DNA of 64,000 nt, taken from positions 124,001 through 188,000 of the forward strand of contig JHYZ01000014.1 in assembly GCA_000621185.1 (NCBI GenBank), written 5' to 3'. The notes under the pieces are model-generated. The model had not been told where the DNA came from. It ran no database searches and saw nothing but the letters and a program-made list of their open reading frames with translations. Made by a program: the position numbers and the translations under genes. Source of the stretch: Franconibacter pulveris DSM 19144 (GTDB lineage Bacteria > Pseudomonadota > Gammaproteobacteria > Enterobacterales > Enterobacteriaceae). This document shows positions 25,026 through 35,531 of the stretch, piece by piece; position 1 is the stretch's first letter, and each line of letters opens with the position of its first letter.

Positions 25026-26528
25026 ATGCTACATTTGTTTGCCGGGCTGGATCTGCATACTGGCCTGTTGTTATTACTTGCTCTGGGATTTGTACTGTTT
25101 TATGAAGCCATTAACGGCTTCCATGATACGGCAAACGCAGTAGCAACGGTTATCTACACTCGCGCTATGCGATCGCAACTCGCGGTGGCGATGGCGGCAA
25201 TCTTTAACTTCCTCGGCGTGCTGTTAGGCGGGTTGAGCGTGGCTTATGCCATCGTGCATATGCTGCCCACCGATCTGTTGCTGAACGTTGGCTCCGCGCA
25301 CGGCCTGGCGATGGTTTTCTCCATGCTGCTGGCGGCCATCATCTGGAACCTGGGCACGTGGTATTTCGGCCTGCCGGCGTCCAGCTCCCATACTCTGATT
25401 GGCGCTATCATCGGCATTGGCCTCACCAATGCGTTGATGACCGGCACGTCAGTGGTGGACGCGCTGAACATCCCGAAAGTCATTAATATTTTCGGCTCGC
25501 TAATCATTTCGCCTATCGTCGGCCTGGTCTTTGCGGGCGGGCTGGTGTTTTTGCTGCGTCGCTACTGGAGCGGCACGAAAAAACGCGCCCGTATCCACCT
25601 GACCCCGGCCGAGCGTGAAAAGAAAGACGGCAAGAAGAAGCCGCCATTCTGGACGCGTATCGCGCTCATCCTTTCGGCTATCGGCGTGAGCTTCTCCCAC
25701 GGCGCGAATGACGGCCAGAAAGGCATCGGTCTTATCATGCTGGTGCTGATTGGCGTGGCGCCGGCGGGTTTCGTGGTTAACATGAACGCCTCCGGTTACG
25801 ACATTACGCGTACCCGCGATGCGGTCAACAACGTCGAAACTTACTTCCAGCAGCACCCGACAGCGGTCCGCCAGGTAGCAGGGGTCGATCCGCTGATCCC
25901 GACGCCGGAACAGGTAAGCTCGACAGTGAACCCGAAAGAGTTCCACTGCGACGCCAGCCGCGCCATTATCGCGCTGGACCGCGCTAAAGCGATGCTGGGT
26001 TCTATCGACAACTATGACAAGCTGAGCGTTGACCAGCGCAGCCAACTGCGCCGCATTATGCTCTGCATCTCCGACACGACGGATAAAGTCGCGAAGCTGC
26101 CGGAGACCAGCGCAGATGACAAGCGTCTGTTGAATAAGCTGAAAGGCGATATGCTTAGCACTATCGAGTATGCGCCGGTCTGGATAATCATGGCCGTAGC
26201 GCTGGCGCTGGGTATTGGCACTATGATCGGCTGGCGCCGCGTGGCGACCACTATCGGCGAAAAAATCGGTAAGAAAGGCATGACCTACGCGCAGGGCATG
26301 TCCGCGCAGATGACAGCGGCGGTCTCTATCGGTATCGCCAGCTACACCGGGATGCCGGTTTCCACCACCCATGTGCTTTCCTCTTCCGTGGCGGGCACCA
26401 TGATTGTGGATGGCGGCGGTCTGCAGCGTAAAACCGTGACCAACATCCTGATGGCCTGGGTCTTTACTCTGCCTGCGTCGATTATGCTTTCCGGCGTGTT
26501 GTACTGGATAGCGCTGCGCTTTGTGTAA
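25026..26528 (+). CDS. pitA: Low-affinity metal-phosphate/H+ symporter PitA
   Basis: The 500-residue inner-membrane protein is very close to E. coli PitA. Two inverted PHO-4/Pit signature repeats are present: [21 protein letters not shown]-like near the N-terminus and [13 protein letters not shown] in the middle. It imports phosphate complexed with Mg2+, Zn2+ or other divalent ions. A variable cytoplasmic loop (about residues 265-370) differs from E. coli in detail. The start [10 protein letters not shown] is identical to E. coli, although the Shine-Dalgarno is weak. Confidence 0.97.
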   Translation: MLHLFAGLDLHTGLLLLLALGFVLFYEAINGFHDTANAVATVIYTRAMRSQLAVAMAAIFNFLGVLLGGLSVAYAIVHMLPTDLLLNVGSAHGLAMVFSMLLAAIIWNLGTWYFGLPASSSHTLIGAIIGIGLTNALMTGTSVVDALNIPKVINIFGSLIISPIVGLVFAGGLVFLLRRYWSGTKKRARIHLTPAEREKKDGKKKPPFWTRIALILSAIGVSFSHGANDGQKGIGLIMLVLIGVAPAGFVVNMNASGYDITRTRDAVNNVETYFQQHPTAVRQVAGVDPLIPTPEQVSSTVNPKEFHCDASRAIIALDRAKAMLGSIDNYDKLSVDQRSQLRRIMLCISDTTDKVAKLPETSADDKRLLNKLKGDMLSTIEYAPVWIIMAVALALGIGTMIGWRRVATTIGEKIGKKGMTYAQGMSAQMTAAVSIGIASYTGMPVSTTHVLSSSVAGTMIVDGGGLQRKTVTNILMAWVFTLPASIMLSGVLYWIALRFV

Positions 26529-26548
26529 GCATCAGGCTTAACAAGAAT

Positions 26549-26580
26549 AAAGCGGGTCAGGCAACTGGCCCGCTTTTTTT
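26549..26580 (+). terminator. pitA terminator
   Basis: AGCGGGTCAG (26551-26560) pairs with CTGGCCCGCT (26565-26574) with one G-T pair and a GCAA loop, and is followed by a T run to 26580. It lies between convergent pitA and uspB. Confidence 0.9.
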
Positions 26581-26584
26581 ATGC

Positions 26585-26920
26585 TCAGTGCCAGATAAGC
26601 AGCGCCACCAGGCTTACCACTACCAGGCCGCACAGGGCGCTGGTCAGGATGAACTGTCGGCGCACCCGCTCGCAGCGGCGGATAAACTCATCATCATGAT
26701 GGTCGAGGTAGCGCTGCCAGTAGATATACCAGACGAGGCGGATCTGCTTGCTGGGCTGACCGTGGGCGGTAAAAAATCCGCCGCCGTCGACATACTGATA
26801 AAGCAAGGGATCGCAACCACGCAGCACGACCAGCAACGCACGCAACGACGAGAAGTAGCGCGCCATATTGACAACACATACCACACACAAGGCCCAAAAC
26901 AGCGCAACAGTGCTGACCAT
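26585..26920 (-). CDS. uspB: Universal stress protein B
   Basis: The 111-residue inner-membrane protein is nearly identical to E. coli UspB over its length. It has two membrane segments, at the N-terminus ([19 protein letters not shown]) and at the C-terminus ([19 protein letters not shown]), flanking a soluble loop. In E. coli it is sigma-S dependent and affects ethanol resistance in stationary phase. It is convergent with pitA and divergent from uspA. Confidence 0.96.
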   Translation of the reverse strand: MVSTVALFWALCVVCVVNMARYFSSLRALLVVLRGCDPLLYQYVDGGGFFTAHGQPSKQIRLVWYIYWQRYLDHHDDEFIRRCERVRRQFILTSALCGLVVVSLVALLIWH

Positions 26921-27307
26921 ACCCCACCCCCGGTCGCTCTATCCGGCGCGGACGCCCCGGATACCCAGTCTGACATTTCAGTAAATGGATGCAGTAAAAC
27001 CCGCCGGGGATCACATTTATTCACCCGAACGGCTCATTAAATAGTGTAGGAGATCCGTTAATTTTTTTACCACAACGTTAATCCTTATCAATGCCAGTCG
27101 AGCTATTTTTCATTTGAATAAGGGTGACCAGGGTCAATTGACGGATAAGTCAGAGCGCTATAAGGTACAAATAGCCTCTATAATTGAAGTCCTTACGCTG
27201 GAGTCAGCTCCCGCAAGGGTGGTACGCAGGACGCCGGCACGCGAGCGGCAAAGCAAAAACGCCGTTCAGTCCACTGGTCATCGACATCTTATGGAAGGAG
27301 TAACACT
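26921..27307. promoter_or_regulatory. uspB-uspA divergent control region
   Basis: A 387-bp region without a real gene. On the plus strand a perfect TATAAT lies at 27179-27184, and TTGACG with TATAAG (27138-27143 and 27159-27164) makes an alternative. Which is the true uspA promoter cannot be decided by eye. A long leader and AAGGAG just before the uspA ATG follow. Confidence 0.4.
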
Positions 27308-27745
27308 ATGGCTTATCAACATATTCTTATCGCGGTCGACCTGTCACCGGAAAGCAAAGTGCTGGTAGAAAAAGCGGTATCCATGGCGCGTCCTTACAAC
27401 GCGAAAATTTCTTTGATTCATGTCGATGTGAATTACTCCGATCTCTATACCGGCCTTATCGACGTGAACCTGGGCGATATGCAAAAGCGCATCTCCGAGG
27501 AGACCCACAACGCGCTGACCGAGCTTTCCACCAATGCAGGCTACCCGATTACCGAAACCTTAAGCGGCAGCGGCGATTTAGGCCAGGTGCTGGTGGACGC
27601 CATTAAAAAATATGACGTCGACCTGGTCGTCTGCGGCCATCACCAGGATTTCTGGAGCAAGCTGATGTCCTCCGCTCGCCAGCTCATCAACACGGTGCAT
27701 ATCGACATGCTGATTGTGCCGCTGCGTGACGAAGACGACGAGTAA
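27308..27745 (+). CDS. uspA: Universal stress global response protein A
   Basis: The 145-residue cytoplasmic protein closely matches E. coli UspA (144 residues): [19 protein letters not shown] at the N-terminus, IDVNLGDM in the middle and [17 protein letters not shown] at the C-terminus. It lacks the ATP-binding G-2x-G-9x-G(S/T) motif, as expected for the UspA subgroup. It is induced by growth arrest and diverse stresses. In E. coli dtpB follows it; here the next gene is rsmJ on the other strand. Confidence 0.97.
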   Translation: MAYQHILIAVDLSPESKVLVEKAVSMARPYNAKISLIHVDVNYSDLYTGLIDVNLGDMQKRISEETHNALTELSTNAGYPITETLSGSGDLGQVLVDAIKKYDVDLVVCGHHQDFWSKLMSSARQLINTVHIDMLIVPLRDEDDE

Positions 27746-27770
27746 GCGCCATCAGGAGCCTAAAAGATAA

Positions 27771-27793
27771 GCCCCGCTTTCGCGGGGCGTTTT
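27771..27793. terminator. Terminator between uspA and rsmJ
   Basis: GCCCCGC (27771-27777) and GCGGGGC (27782-27788) form a perfect 7-bp stem with a TTTC loop, then GTTTTATT. It serves uspA and probably also convergent rsmJ. Confidence 0.88.
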
Positions 27794-27802
27794 ATTACGC
27801 TT

Positions 27803-28555
27803 TCACGCCGGCGTGCCGGCGTAAATATCAAACCGGTGCCCTTTGGTCACCACCGCGTTCGGCGTAGCGACGTTCGCAAGCGGCGGCGCGTAGTCGGGGC
27901 GCTTCACCACCACGCGTTTTGTGGCAAGCAGGCGAGCCGGGGCCAGCAGACCGTCAGCGTCTTCGTCCGGCCCCACCAGCGACTGAAACACCCGCATCTC
28001 TTTTTTCACCAGCGCGCTTTTTTGCTTGTGGGGAAACATCGGGTCGAGATAGACCACCTGCGGGCGCGGCGTAATATGCTCCAGCGCCGTCAGGCTGGAG
28101 GCGTGAATAAGCGTGAGCCGCTCGCGCAGCCAGGGGCCAATCTCCGGGTCTTCATAACCACGACGCAAACCGTCATCCAACAGCGCTGCGACGACCGGGT
28201 TGCGCTCAAGCATGCGCACCCGACAGCCCACCGAGGCCAGCACGAAGGCGTCGCGTCCCAGCCCCGCCGTGGCGTCCACCACGTCCGGTAAATAGTCGCC
28301 CTTTACCCCTACGGCTTTCGCCACCGCCTCGCCGCGCCCGCCGCCAAACTTGCGGCGGTGCGCCATCGCGCCGGAGACGAAATCGACAAAAATACCGCCA
28401 AGTTTTGGCTCATCGCGCTTGCGCAGTTCCAGATGCGTTGTCGTCATGACCAGCGCCATCGGGTTCTCCGCGTCGTGTCCTAAGCTCCAGCGAGCGGCAA
28501 GAACAGATAAGGCGCCGTCTCCGGCGCCTGATTCATCCATTAAGCAAATGTTCAC
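27803..28555 (-). CDS. rsmJ: 16S rRNA (guanine-1516-N2)-methyltransferase RsmJ
   Basis: The 250-residue SAM-dependent methyltransferase is highly similar to E. coli RsmJ (YhiQ). The SAM motif is [19 protein letters not shown], acidic post-motif [12 protein letters not shown], and the catalytic stretch is VYLDPMFP. It methylates G1516 in helix 45 of 16S rRNA. It starts eight bases after the prlC stop codon and is therefore in the prlC-rsmJ operon. Confidence 0.96.
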   Translation of the reverse strand: MNICLMDESGAGDGALSVLAARWSLGHDAENPMALVMTTTHLELRKRDEPKLGGIFVDFVSGAMAHRRKFGGGRGEAVAKAVGVKGDYLPDVVDATAGLGRDAFVLASVGCRVRMLERNPVVAALLDDGLRRGYEDPEIGPWLRERLTLIHASSLTALEHITPRPQVVYLDPMFPHKQKSALVKKEMRVFQSLVGPDEDADGLLAPARLLATKRVVVKRPDYAPPLANVATPNAVVTKGHRFDIYAGTPA

Positions 28556-28563
28556 GTGATGCT

Positions 28564-30606
28564 TTAGCCTTTGATGCCGTAGTGTTCCAGCATCGCGTCG
28601 AGCTGCGGTTCACGGCCGCGGAAGCGTTTGAACAGCTCCATCGGCTCTTCGGAACCACCGCGGGTCAGGATGTTATCCAGGAACGCCTGGCCCGTTTCGC
28701 GGTTGAAAATCCCCTCTTCCTCGAAGCGGGAATAGGCATCCGCCGCCAGCACGTCGGCCCACAGATAGCTGTAATAACCCGCTGCGTAGCCGCCTGCGAA
28801 GATATGGCTGAAGGCGTGCGGGAAACGGCCCCATGACGGCCCCGGCAGCACCGCCACCTGTTGTTTGATTTCCGCGAGGGTCTCCAGCACCTTCGCGCCC
28901 TGCTCCGGGCTGAATTCGGCATGCAGACGGAAATCGAACAGGCCGAACTCCAGCTGGCGCAGAATAAACATCGCCGCCTGGTAGTTCTTCGCCGCCAGCA
29001 TTTTGTCGAGCAGCGCCTGCGGCAGCGGCTCGCCGGTTTCAAAGTGGCCGGAGATAAAGGCCAGCGCGTCCGGCTCCCAGCACCAGTTCTCCATAAACTG
29101 GCTCGGCAGCTCGACGGCATCCCACGGCACCCCGCTGATGCCCGCCACCCCAGGGGTTTCAATGCGGGTCAGCATGTGGTGCAGGCCATGACCAAACTCG
29201 TGGAACAGCGTAATCACTTCATCATGGGTGAAGAGCGCTGGTTTGCCGTTCACCGGGCGGTTGAAGTTACAGGTAAGGTAAGCCACTGGTTTTTGCAGCG
29301 AACCGTCCGCTTTGCGCATCTGGCCGACGCAATCATCCATCCACGCGCCGCCGCGTTTGTTTTCGCGGGCGTAGAGGTCGAGATAGAAGCTGCCGCGCAG
29401 TTCGTTGTTTTCGTCATACAGCTCGAAGAAGCGCACGTCCGGATGCCAGACGTCGATATCTTTGCGCTCTTTGGCGGTGATGCCGTAAATGCGTTTCACC
29501 ACTTCAAACAGGCCGCTAACCGCTTTCTGCTCCGGGAAGTACGGGCGCAGCTGTTCATCGCTGATGCTGTAGAGATGCTGCTTCTGTTTTTCGCTGTAGT
29601 ACGCGATGTCCCACGGCTGCAACTCGTCCACGCCAAAGTTCTCTTTGGCGAAAGCGCGCAGCTGCGCCAGCTCTTTCTCACCCTGCGGGCGGGCGCGTTT
29701 AGCGAGATCGGTTAAGAAATCGAGCACCTGCTGCGGGTTTTCCGCCATCTTGGTGGCGAGGGACTTTTGCGCGTAGTTTTCAAAGCCCAGCAGCTCCGCC
29801 AGCTCGTGACGCAGAGCGAGAATTTCCGCCATAATTGGGCTGTTATCCCATTTACCAGCGTTCGGGCCCTGATCAGACGCGCGGGTGCTGTACGCGCGAT
29901 ACATCTCTTCGCGCAGCGGCTGGTTGTCGCAGTAGGTCATCACCGGCAGGTAGCTTGGAATGTCGAGCGTCAACAGATAGCCCTGCTGCTCTTTGGCTTC
30001 CGCCTGCGCTTTGGCCGCCGCCAGCGCGCTTTCCGGCATGCCAGCCAGTTCAGCCTCGTCGGTAATCAGCTTTGACCAGCCCATCGTGGCGTCGAGCACG
30101 TTGTTGCTGTAGGTCGACCCCAGCTCAGAAAGGCGCGCGGCAATTTCGCCGTAACGTTTTTGCTTCTCTTTCGGCAAGCCGATGCCGGAAAGCTCAAAGT
30201 CGCGCAGCGCATTATCCACCGCTTTTTTCTGCGCGGTGTCGAGCGCCTGATAATGCTCGCCGTCGCGCAGGTTGCGGTACGCCTGATAAAGCCCTTCATG
30301 CTGGCCGACCCAGGTGCTGTATTCAGAGAGCAGCGGCAGGGTTTGCTCGTAAGCTTCGCGCAGCGCCGGGCTGTTTTGTACGGAGTTCAGGTGGCTTACC
30401 GGCGAAAAAATACGTCCCAGACGGTCGTCCACTTCCGCCAGCGGCTGGCAAAGGTTATCCCAGGTATAAGGCGCGCCTTTGGCGACCACGGCCTCTACCT
30501 GCGCGCGGCAATCTTCCAGCGCCTTTGTAACGGCAGGCACCACATGCTCAGGTTTAATCGTGGAAAAAGGCGGCAGTTCAAAAGGCGTGAGTAACGGATT
30601 GGTCAT
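28564..30606 (-). CDS. prlC: Oligopeptidase A
   Basis: The 680-residue cytoplasmic zinc metallopeptidase of the M3 family has the same length as E. coli OpdA/PrlC. The zinc site is HEFGHGLHH with a downstream glutamate helix. The enzyme degrades free signal peptides and other oligopeptides, and prlC mutations suppress signal-sequence defects. It is transcribed together with rsmJ from a sigma-32-type promoter seen upstream. Confidence 0.98.
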   Translation of the reverse strand: MTNPLLTPFELPPFSTIKPEHVVPAVTKALEDCRAQVEAVVAKGAPYTWDNLCQPLAEVDDRLGRIFSPVSHLNSVQNSPALREAYEQTLPLLSEYSTWVGQHEGLYQAYRNLRDGEHYQALDTAQKKAVDNALRDFELSGIGLPKEKQKRYGEIAARLSELGSTYSNNVLDATMGWSKLITDEAELAGMPESALAAAKAQAEAKEQQGYLLTLDIPSYLPVMTYCDNQPLREEMYRAYSTRASDQGPNAGKWDNSPIMAEILALRHELAELLGFENYAQKSLATKMAENPQQVLDFLTDLAKRARPQGEKELAQLRAFAKENFGVDELQPWDIAYYSEKQKQHLYSISDEQLRPYFPEQKAVSGLFEVVKRIYGITAKERKDIDVWHPDVRFFELYDENNELRGSFYLDLYARENKRGGAWMDDCVGQMRKADGSLQKPVAYLTCNFNRPVNGKPALFTHDEVITLFHEFGHGLHHMLTRIETPGVAGISGVPWDAVELPSQFMENWCWEPDALAFISGHFETGEPLPQALLDKMLAAKNYQAAMFILRQLEFGLFDFRLHAEFSPEQGAKVLETLAEIKQQVAVLPGPSWGRFPHAFSHIFAGGYAAGYYSYLWADVLAADAYSRFEEEGIFNRETGQAFLDNILTRGGSEEPMELFKRFRGREPQLDAMLEHYGIKG

Positions 30607-30670
30607 AAGCGCAGTCCTGTCGAAAAGGGTGAATGAAGCGCGCGTTCCAGCGCTTTGCCTGTGCGTCTTA

Positions 30671-30698
30671 GCATGGGGTTAAGTGTAGTGAATTTCAA
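30671..30698 (-). promoter_or_regulatory. Sigma-32 promoter of prlC-rsmJ
   Basis: On the minus strand TTGAAA (30698-30693), a 14-base spacer, then CCCCATGCT (30678-30670). This fits the sigma-32 consensus well (CTTGAAA and CCCCATnT). It lies about 65 bases upstream of the prlC ATG and agrees with the heat-shock control reported for this operon in E. coli. RpoH is encoded in the same window. Confidence 0.75.
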
Positions 30699-30869
30699 TG
30701 GCGAGCGGGACTCGCAAGCGCTTATTGCTGCGATGCGCTTAACCACCTGGCGCCCGCTTAGCGCACGATTACGCATCGGGATGCTGGCGTTGGGATGGCT
30801 TCTGCGGTAATCCGTTGCGATCTGCGATAAACTAGGGCTTGACCTCTTTTATTCCGGAATTCATCCCGC

Positions 30870-31712
30870 ATGCTCAGTTATCGCCACAGCTTTCACGCCG
30901 GCAACCACGCCGACGTCCTCAAACATACCGTCCAGAGCCTCATCATTGAGTCGCTCAAAGAGAAAGAGAAACCTTTTCTCTATCTGGATACCCATGCGGG
31001 CGCCGGACGCTACCAGCTCAGCGGCGAGCATGCCGAGCGCACCGGCGAATATCTGGAAGGCATCGCCCGCATCTGGCAGCAGGACGACTTGCCTGCCGAG
31101 CTGGAGCCTTATATCAGCGTGGTGCAGCATTTCAACCGCAGCGGGCAGCTACGCTATTACCCCGGTTCGCCGCTTATCGCCCGCCAGCTTTTACGTCCGC
31201 AGGACAGCCTGCAACTGACGGAGCTGCACCCGAGCGATTTTCCGCTGCTGCGCTCTGAATTTCAGAAAGACGAACGCGCCCGCGTAGAGCGCGCCGATGG
31301 TTACCAGCAGTTAAAAGCCAAACTGCCGCCGGCCTCCCGTCGGGGATTAATCCTCATCGACCCGCCTTATGAGATCAAAACCGACTACCAGGCGGTAGTG
31401 AGCGGCATCAGCGAAGGCTACAAGCGTTTTGCGACCGGCGTTTACGCGCTGTGGTATCCGGTTGTGCTGCGCCAGCAGATCAAACGCATGCTGAACGACC
31501 TGGAAGCGACCGGCATTCGCCGTATTTTGCAAATTGAGCTGGCGGTGCGCCCGGACAGCGATCAGCGCGGCATGACCGCCTCCGGCATGATTGTTATCAA
31601 CCCGCCGTGGAAGCTTGAGCAGCAGATGGCGAACGTGCTGCCATGGCTGCATAAAACGCTTGTGCCGACCGGTACGGGCCACACCACGCTGAGTTGGGTG
31701 GTTCCGGAATAA
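30870..31712 (+). CDS. rlmJ: 23S rRNA (adenine-2030-N6)-methyltransferase RlmJ
   Basis: The 280-residue protein is close to E. coli RlmJ (YhiR) over its full length. It opens MLSYRHSFHAGNHADVLKH, the SAM motif is YLDTHAGAGRYQL, and the N6-adenine catalytic motif is LIDPPYE. It methylates A2030 of 23S rRNA before 50S assembly. It is divergent from prlC across a 263-bp region and precedes gor. Confidence 0.97.
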   Translation: MLSYRHSFHAGNHADVLKHTVQSLIIESLKEKEKPFLYLDTHAGAGRYQLSGEHAERTGEYLEGIARIWQQDDLPAELEPYISVVQHFNRSGQLRYYPGSPLIARQLLRPQDSLQLTELHPSDFPLLRSEFQKDERARVERADGYQQLKAKLPPASRRGLILIDPPYEIKTDYQAVVSGISEGYKRFATGVYALWYPVVLRQQIKRMLNDLEATGIRRILQIELAVRPDSDQRGMTASGMIVINPPWKLEQQMANVLPWLHKTLVPTGTGHTTLSWVVPE

Positions 31713-31797
31713 GTTGCTTATTGCAACCATAGGCGCAAGCCAGACGCCCAGGGCGTACACTTAGCTAACTTTTTCGACGCAATTCAAGGAAACGGCC

Positions 31798-33150
31798 ATG
31801 AGCAAACATTACGACTACCTCGCTATCGGCGGCGGCAGCGGCGGCATTGCATCCATTAACCGGGCGGCCATGTATGGCCAGAAATGCGCGCTAATCGAAG
31901 CGAAAGCGCTGGGCGGCACCTGCGTAAACGTGGGCTGCGTGCCGAAAAAAGTGATGTGGCATGCGGCGCAAATCGCCGAGGCTATTCACCTTTACGGCCC
32001 CGATTACGGCTTCGATACCACCGTCAACCATTTCGACTGGCAGAAGCTGGTTAACAGCCGCACCGCGTATATCGACCGCATCCACACCTCGTATGAGAAC
32101 GTGCTGGGGAAAAACAACGTTGATGTTATCCACGGTTTCGCCCGTTTTGTGGATGCGCATACCGTTGAGGTGAATGGTGAGACGATCACCGCCGATCATA
32201 TCCTGATCGCCACCGGCGGCCGTCCCGTACAGCCAGACATCCCCGGTGCGGAATATGGCATTGATTCCGACGGCTTCTTTGCGCTCCCGGAGATGCCGAA
32301 ACGCATCGCTGTCGTTGGCGCAGGCTACATTGCGGTAGAAATCGCAGGCGTGGTCAACGCGCTGGGCGCGCAAACGCATCTGTTTGTGCGTAAACACGCG
32401 CCGCTGCGCACGTTCGACCCGATGATTTCCGAAACGCTGGTAGAGGTTATGCAGGCCGAAGGGCCGCAGTTGCACACCCACGCCACGCCGAAAGCGGTAG
32501 TTAAAAACAGCGACGGCAGCCTGACGCTGGAGCTGGAGGATGGCCGCTCGCAAACCGTGGATTGCCTGATTTGGGCCATTGGCCGCGAGCCGTCGAACGA
32601 CAACTTCAACCTGGCGGTGACCGGCGTTAAAACCACGGAAAGCGGCTATATCGTTGTCGATAAATTCCAGAACACCAGCGTGCCGGGCATTTACGCGGTG
32701 GGTGATAATACCGGCGCGGTGGAGTTAACGCCGGTTGCCGTAGCCGCGGGCCGTCGCCTCTCAGAGCGCCTGTTCAACAACAAGCCGGAAGAGCATCTGG
32801 ACTACAGCAACATCCCAACCGTGGTCTTCAGCCATCCGCCAATCGGCACCGTGGGCCTCACCGAGCCGCAGGCGCGCGAACAGTATGGTGATGAAAAGGT
32901 GAAGGTATATAAATCGTCCTTTACCGCCATGTACACCGCCGTGACCTCGCACCGCCAGCCGTGCCGCATGAAGCTGGTCTGCGTTGGCGAAGAGGAGAAA
33001 ATCGTCGGCATTCACGGCATCGGCTTCGGCATGGACGAGATTTTGCAGGGCTTCGCCGTAGCGCTGAAGATGGGCGCGACGAAAAAAGATTTCGACAACA
33101 CGGTCGCTATCCACCCAACCGCGGCGGAAGAGTTCGTGACTATGCGCTAA
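31798..33150 (+). CDS. gor: Glutathione reductase
   Basis: The 450-residue FAD/NADPH disulfide reductase has the same length as E. coli Gor. The FAD motif is [16 protein letters not shown], the redox-active pair is in [13 protein letters not shown], the NADPH fold is [13 protein letters not shown], and the C-terminal catalytic [10 protein letters not shown] contains the active His. It keeps cytoplasmic glutathione reduced. A strong terminator follows. Confidence 0.98.
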   Translation: MSKHYDYLAIGGGSGGIASINRAAMYGQKCALIEAKALGGTCVNVGCVPKKVMWHAAQIAEAIHLYGPDYGFDTTVNHFDWQKLVNSRTAYIDRIHTSYENVLGKNNVDVIHGFARFVDAHTVEVNGETITADHILIATGGRPVQPDIPGAEYGIDSDGFFALPEMPKRIAVVGAGYIAVEIAGVVNALGAQTHLFVRKHAPLRTFDPMISETLVEVMQAEGPQLHTHATPKAVVKNSDGSLTLELEDGRSQTVDCLIWAIGREPSNDNFNLAVTGVKTTESGYIVVDKFQNTSVPGIYAVGDNTGAVELTPVAVAAGRRLSERLFNNKPEEHLDYSNIPTVVFSHPPIGTVGLTEPQAREQYGDEKVKVYKSSFTAMYTAVTSHRQPCRMKLVCVGEEEKIVGIHGIGFGMDEILQGFAVALKMGATKKDFDNTVAIHPTAAEEFVTMR

Positions 33151-33172
33151 GCGCTGTTCAGACAAGAAATCA

Positions 33173-33201
33173 GGCTAAGAGCAATGCTCTTAGCCTTTTT
33201 T
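33173..33201 (+). terminator. gor terminator
   Basis: A perfect 10-bp stem, GGCTAAGAGC and GCTCTTAGCC, flanks an AAT loop (33173-33195), followed by six T. It separates gor from the convergent TonB receptor gene. Confidence 0.93.
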
Positions 33202-33222
33202 ATTGCTGCGCGCTGGCCATCC

Positions 33223-35415
33223 TCAGAAGAGCAGCGAATAGTTCAGGCCAAAGGTGCGGCCACGGCCTTTGTAAGCGTAAAGGTCCTCGCTGCCGTAGGT
33301 TGGGCTATAGAGTTTCGGCGCGCGCTGGCCCCAGATGGTGGTGTAGTTTTTATCCAGCAGGTTTTCCACGCTGAAGCTGAGCTTGCCCACCGGCAACGCA
33401 TAGCTGCCCAGGAAATCAATCGTGTTATAGCCCTCGATTTTATTGCCCGCCTCATCGGAGAGATCAAACGCCTGCTGGGATTGCAAACGCAGCGTCCAGT
33501 CATCAGGCGCCCAGCCAATATAGGCCGTCGCCTTGGAAGGACTTGCGGAATCCACCGTCAGTTTTTCCCATTTCCCGGCCACGCGCGTTTCTGAACGAAT
33601 AACATTAAACGTGACGCCAGCGCTCCAGTCCGTATCCGGCACGAAGTAATCCACCGCGCCTTCAAGACCATAAATGCGGCGCTTGTCGTCGTCCAGATTA
33701 ATGGTCATGTCTGTTTTGTTAATGGAGATCGTTTTGTCAGACAGCGAATAGTAAGCGGCAAGCTGGGTGCGAACCGCATCGCCGGTATAACGCCAGCCAA
33801 GCTCCCACGCGTTAACCTTAATGCCATCCAGCCGGGAGTCGTTCACGTTGACGCTGTTCAACAGGCGGTAGTGGCCGTTGCGTAACTGATAGGTGCCGGA
33901 GCCGTAATATTTTGCGAGGTCCGGAATTTCAAAGCCCTGAGAGAAATTAAGCCACGCTTGCTGACGCTCCGTCAGGTGCGCAAGCACGCCTGCGTTAAAC
34001 AGAACGTTGTTGTAATCGGTTTTTCCCCCGGGCACCGCATCGGCCGAGCTCGCAAGCCCCGTGGCGATCCCCTGCTGCTGGGCGTATCCCACAAAGTCAT
34101 CCACCTTGTTTTCGGTGTACTGATAGCGCACGCCGCCGCTCAGGGTAAAGACAGGGGTAATGTCATAGTTAGCTTGCAGGAACGGCGCCAGGTTAGTGAC
34201 CGAGTAGCCCGGATAGCGCCCTACATTATAGGCACTCTCAAGATGCATCCCGCCTGACTGGCTCGCTTTCGCCAGGTCGAAGAACTGCTGGTTGGCGTCG
34301 AACGTTTCGTGTTCCGCATCCACGCCCCAGGTGAGGCCCAGCCCGTCGAACGGATTGCTGTTTAGGGTTAGCTTGCCGCCCCAGAAATGGGTGTTCTGCT
34401 CCGAGGCGCCAATGCTGGTTACGCCCGTGCGGCCAAGCGTAGGAAAGGGATAAAAGGCCAGCTTTTCGTCACGGTAAAAAATTTGCGCGACCAGGTCCTG
34501 ACCCCAGACATCGGTGTTGGAATACTGCAGATTAATCAGATGACGCTCAGTGCCGGGAATGCGGTCTGAAGAGAGGTTACTGCCGTTACGCGCCTGCCCT
34601 TGTCCAGTGACCGCAGAAAAATTTTCAGCAAGATCAAGGCCATGCTCACCATCAGACCGGCTTTTATAAAACTGCGTGGTGAGCTGGAGTTGCTGATGAT
34701 CGTCAATGTCCAGCGTGCCGGTTCCCATCACATCCAGCCGGTCAGAGTACTGCAACCCGGTCTGCGTGTTATCGATGATAACCTCCTCGCCGCGACCGTC
34801 ATACCAGCCGCCGAAACGTTGATAAGCGACCGAAAGCCGACCAGAAGCGTGTTCGTTGCCGCCGCTTACCGCCGCCGCGACGTTCTCATCATGGTCGTTA
34901 TGGCTGTTGAAGCCGCTTTTGCCGCCGACAGTGAATTCAACCTGCTTTTCCGGCTGGCCTTTTTTGGTAACGATATTAATTAGCCCGCCGGTACTGCCGC
35001 CGCCATACAGGGAGGTGGCGCCTGAAATCACTTCGATTCGTTCGATATTAAACGGATCGATAGCGTCCAGCTGACGGCTATCCGTGCGAGACGAGTTAAG
35101 ACGTACGCCGTCGACCATCACCATCATTGAGCGGCCCCGCATATTCATGCCGTAATTTGTACGCCCCTGGCTGCTGACATCCATCCCGGGTATAAGCTGC
35201 GCCAGCACATCTTTAAATTCTTTGCCGCCCTGAACCTGCTGCTGTAACTCCTGCCCTTCAATTACCCAGTTAGTTTGCGCCAGCTCCGTTACGCTGCGGT
35301 GAGCGCGACTGGCCGATACGACGATGTTGTCGCTTTGCGCTTGTTCTGCGTGTGCAGCCGGGCCGGCAAGCGCCAGCAGGCAAGGTGACCACAAAGAAAG
35401 TTGCTGAATTTTCAT
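33223..35415 (-). CDS. IutA-like TonB-dependent siderophore receptor
   Basis: The roughly 730-residue outer-membrane receptor is strongly similar along its whole length to the ferric-aerobactin receptor IutA. Features are a signal peptide (cut near AAHAEQ), a TonB box region DNIVVSAS, plug motifs RTNYGMNMRGR, VDGVRLNSSRTDSRQLD and LYGGGSTGGLINIVTKKGQ, and a 22-strand-type barrel ending LNYSLLF. No iucABCD synthesis genes are nearby, so it would take up a hydroxamate/citrate-type siderophore made elsewhere in the genome or by other microbes. The start is placed at the ATG at 35415 (GGAA upstream); an ATG five codons earlier, at 35430, has a poorer site. Fur boxes lie upstream. Confidence 0.92.
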   Translation of the reverse strand: MKIQQLSLWSPCLLALAGPAAHAEQAQSDNIVVSASRAHRSVTELAQTNWVIEGQELQQQVQGGKEFKDVLAQLIPGMDVSSQGRTNYGMNMRGRSMMVMVDGVRLNSSRTDSRQLDAIDPFNIERIEVISGATSLYGGGSTGGLINIVTKKGQPEKQVEFTVGGKSGFNSHNDHDENVAAAVSGGNEHASGRLSVAYQRFGGWYDGRGEEVIIDNTQTGLQYSDRLDVMGTGTLDIDDHQQLQLTTQFYKSRSDGEHGLDLAENFSAVTGQGQARNGSNLSSDRIPGTERHLINLQYSNTDVWGQDLVAQIFYRDEKLAFYPFPTLGRTGVTSIGASEQNTHFWGGKLTLNSNPFDGLGLTWGVDAEHETFDANQQFFDLAKASQSGGMHLESAYNVGRYPGYSVTNLAPFLQANYDITPVFTLSGGVRYQYTENKVDDFVGYAQQQGIATGLASSADAVPGGKTDYNNVLFNAGVLAHLTERQQAWLNFSQGFEIPDLAKYYGSGTYQLRNGHYRLLNSVNVNDSRLDGIKVNAWELGWRYTGDAVRTQLAAYYSLSDKTISINKTDMTINLDDDKRRIYGLEGAVDYFVPDTDWSAGVTFNVIRSETRVAGKWEKLTVDSASPSKATAYIGWAPDDWTLRLQSQQAFDLSDEAGNKIEGYNTIDFLGSYALPVGKLSFSVENLLDKNYTTIWGQRAPKLYSPTYGSEDLYAYKGRGRTFGLNYSLLF

Positions 35416-35493
35416 TGTTTTTATTTCCATATTGTCAGATGGAGCACAGCGGAAAAGGCTTCCTTTGATACCGCGCCTCCGCCAGCCGGGCTG

Positions 35494-35531
35494 TTTTAAT
35501 GATAATAATTCTCGACATGATAATTATTTAC
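35494..35531 (-). promoter_or_regulatory. Tandem Fur boxes of the iutA-like gene
   Basis: TTTTAATGATAATAATTCTC (35494-35513) and ACATGATAATTATTTAC (35515-35531) both match the Fur consensus GATAATGATAATCATTATC well (core ATGATAAT in each). They lie 80-115 bases before the receptor start, so iron repression is expected. Confidence 0.8.

Noticed and set aside
27114-27368. 84-codon plus-strand frame running into uspA
   Set aside because: It spans the uspA leader and overlaps its start in another frame. No family resemblance.
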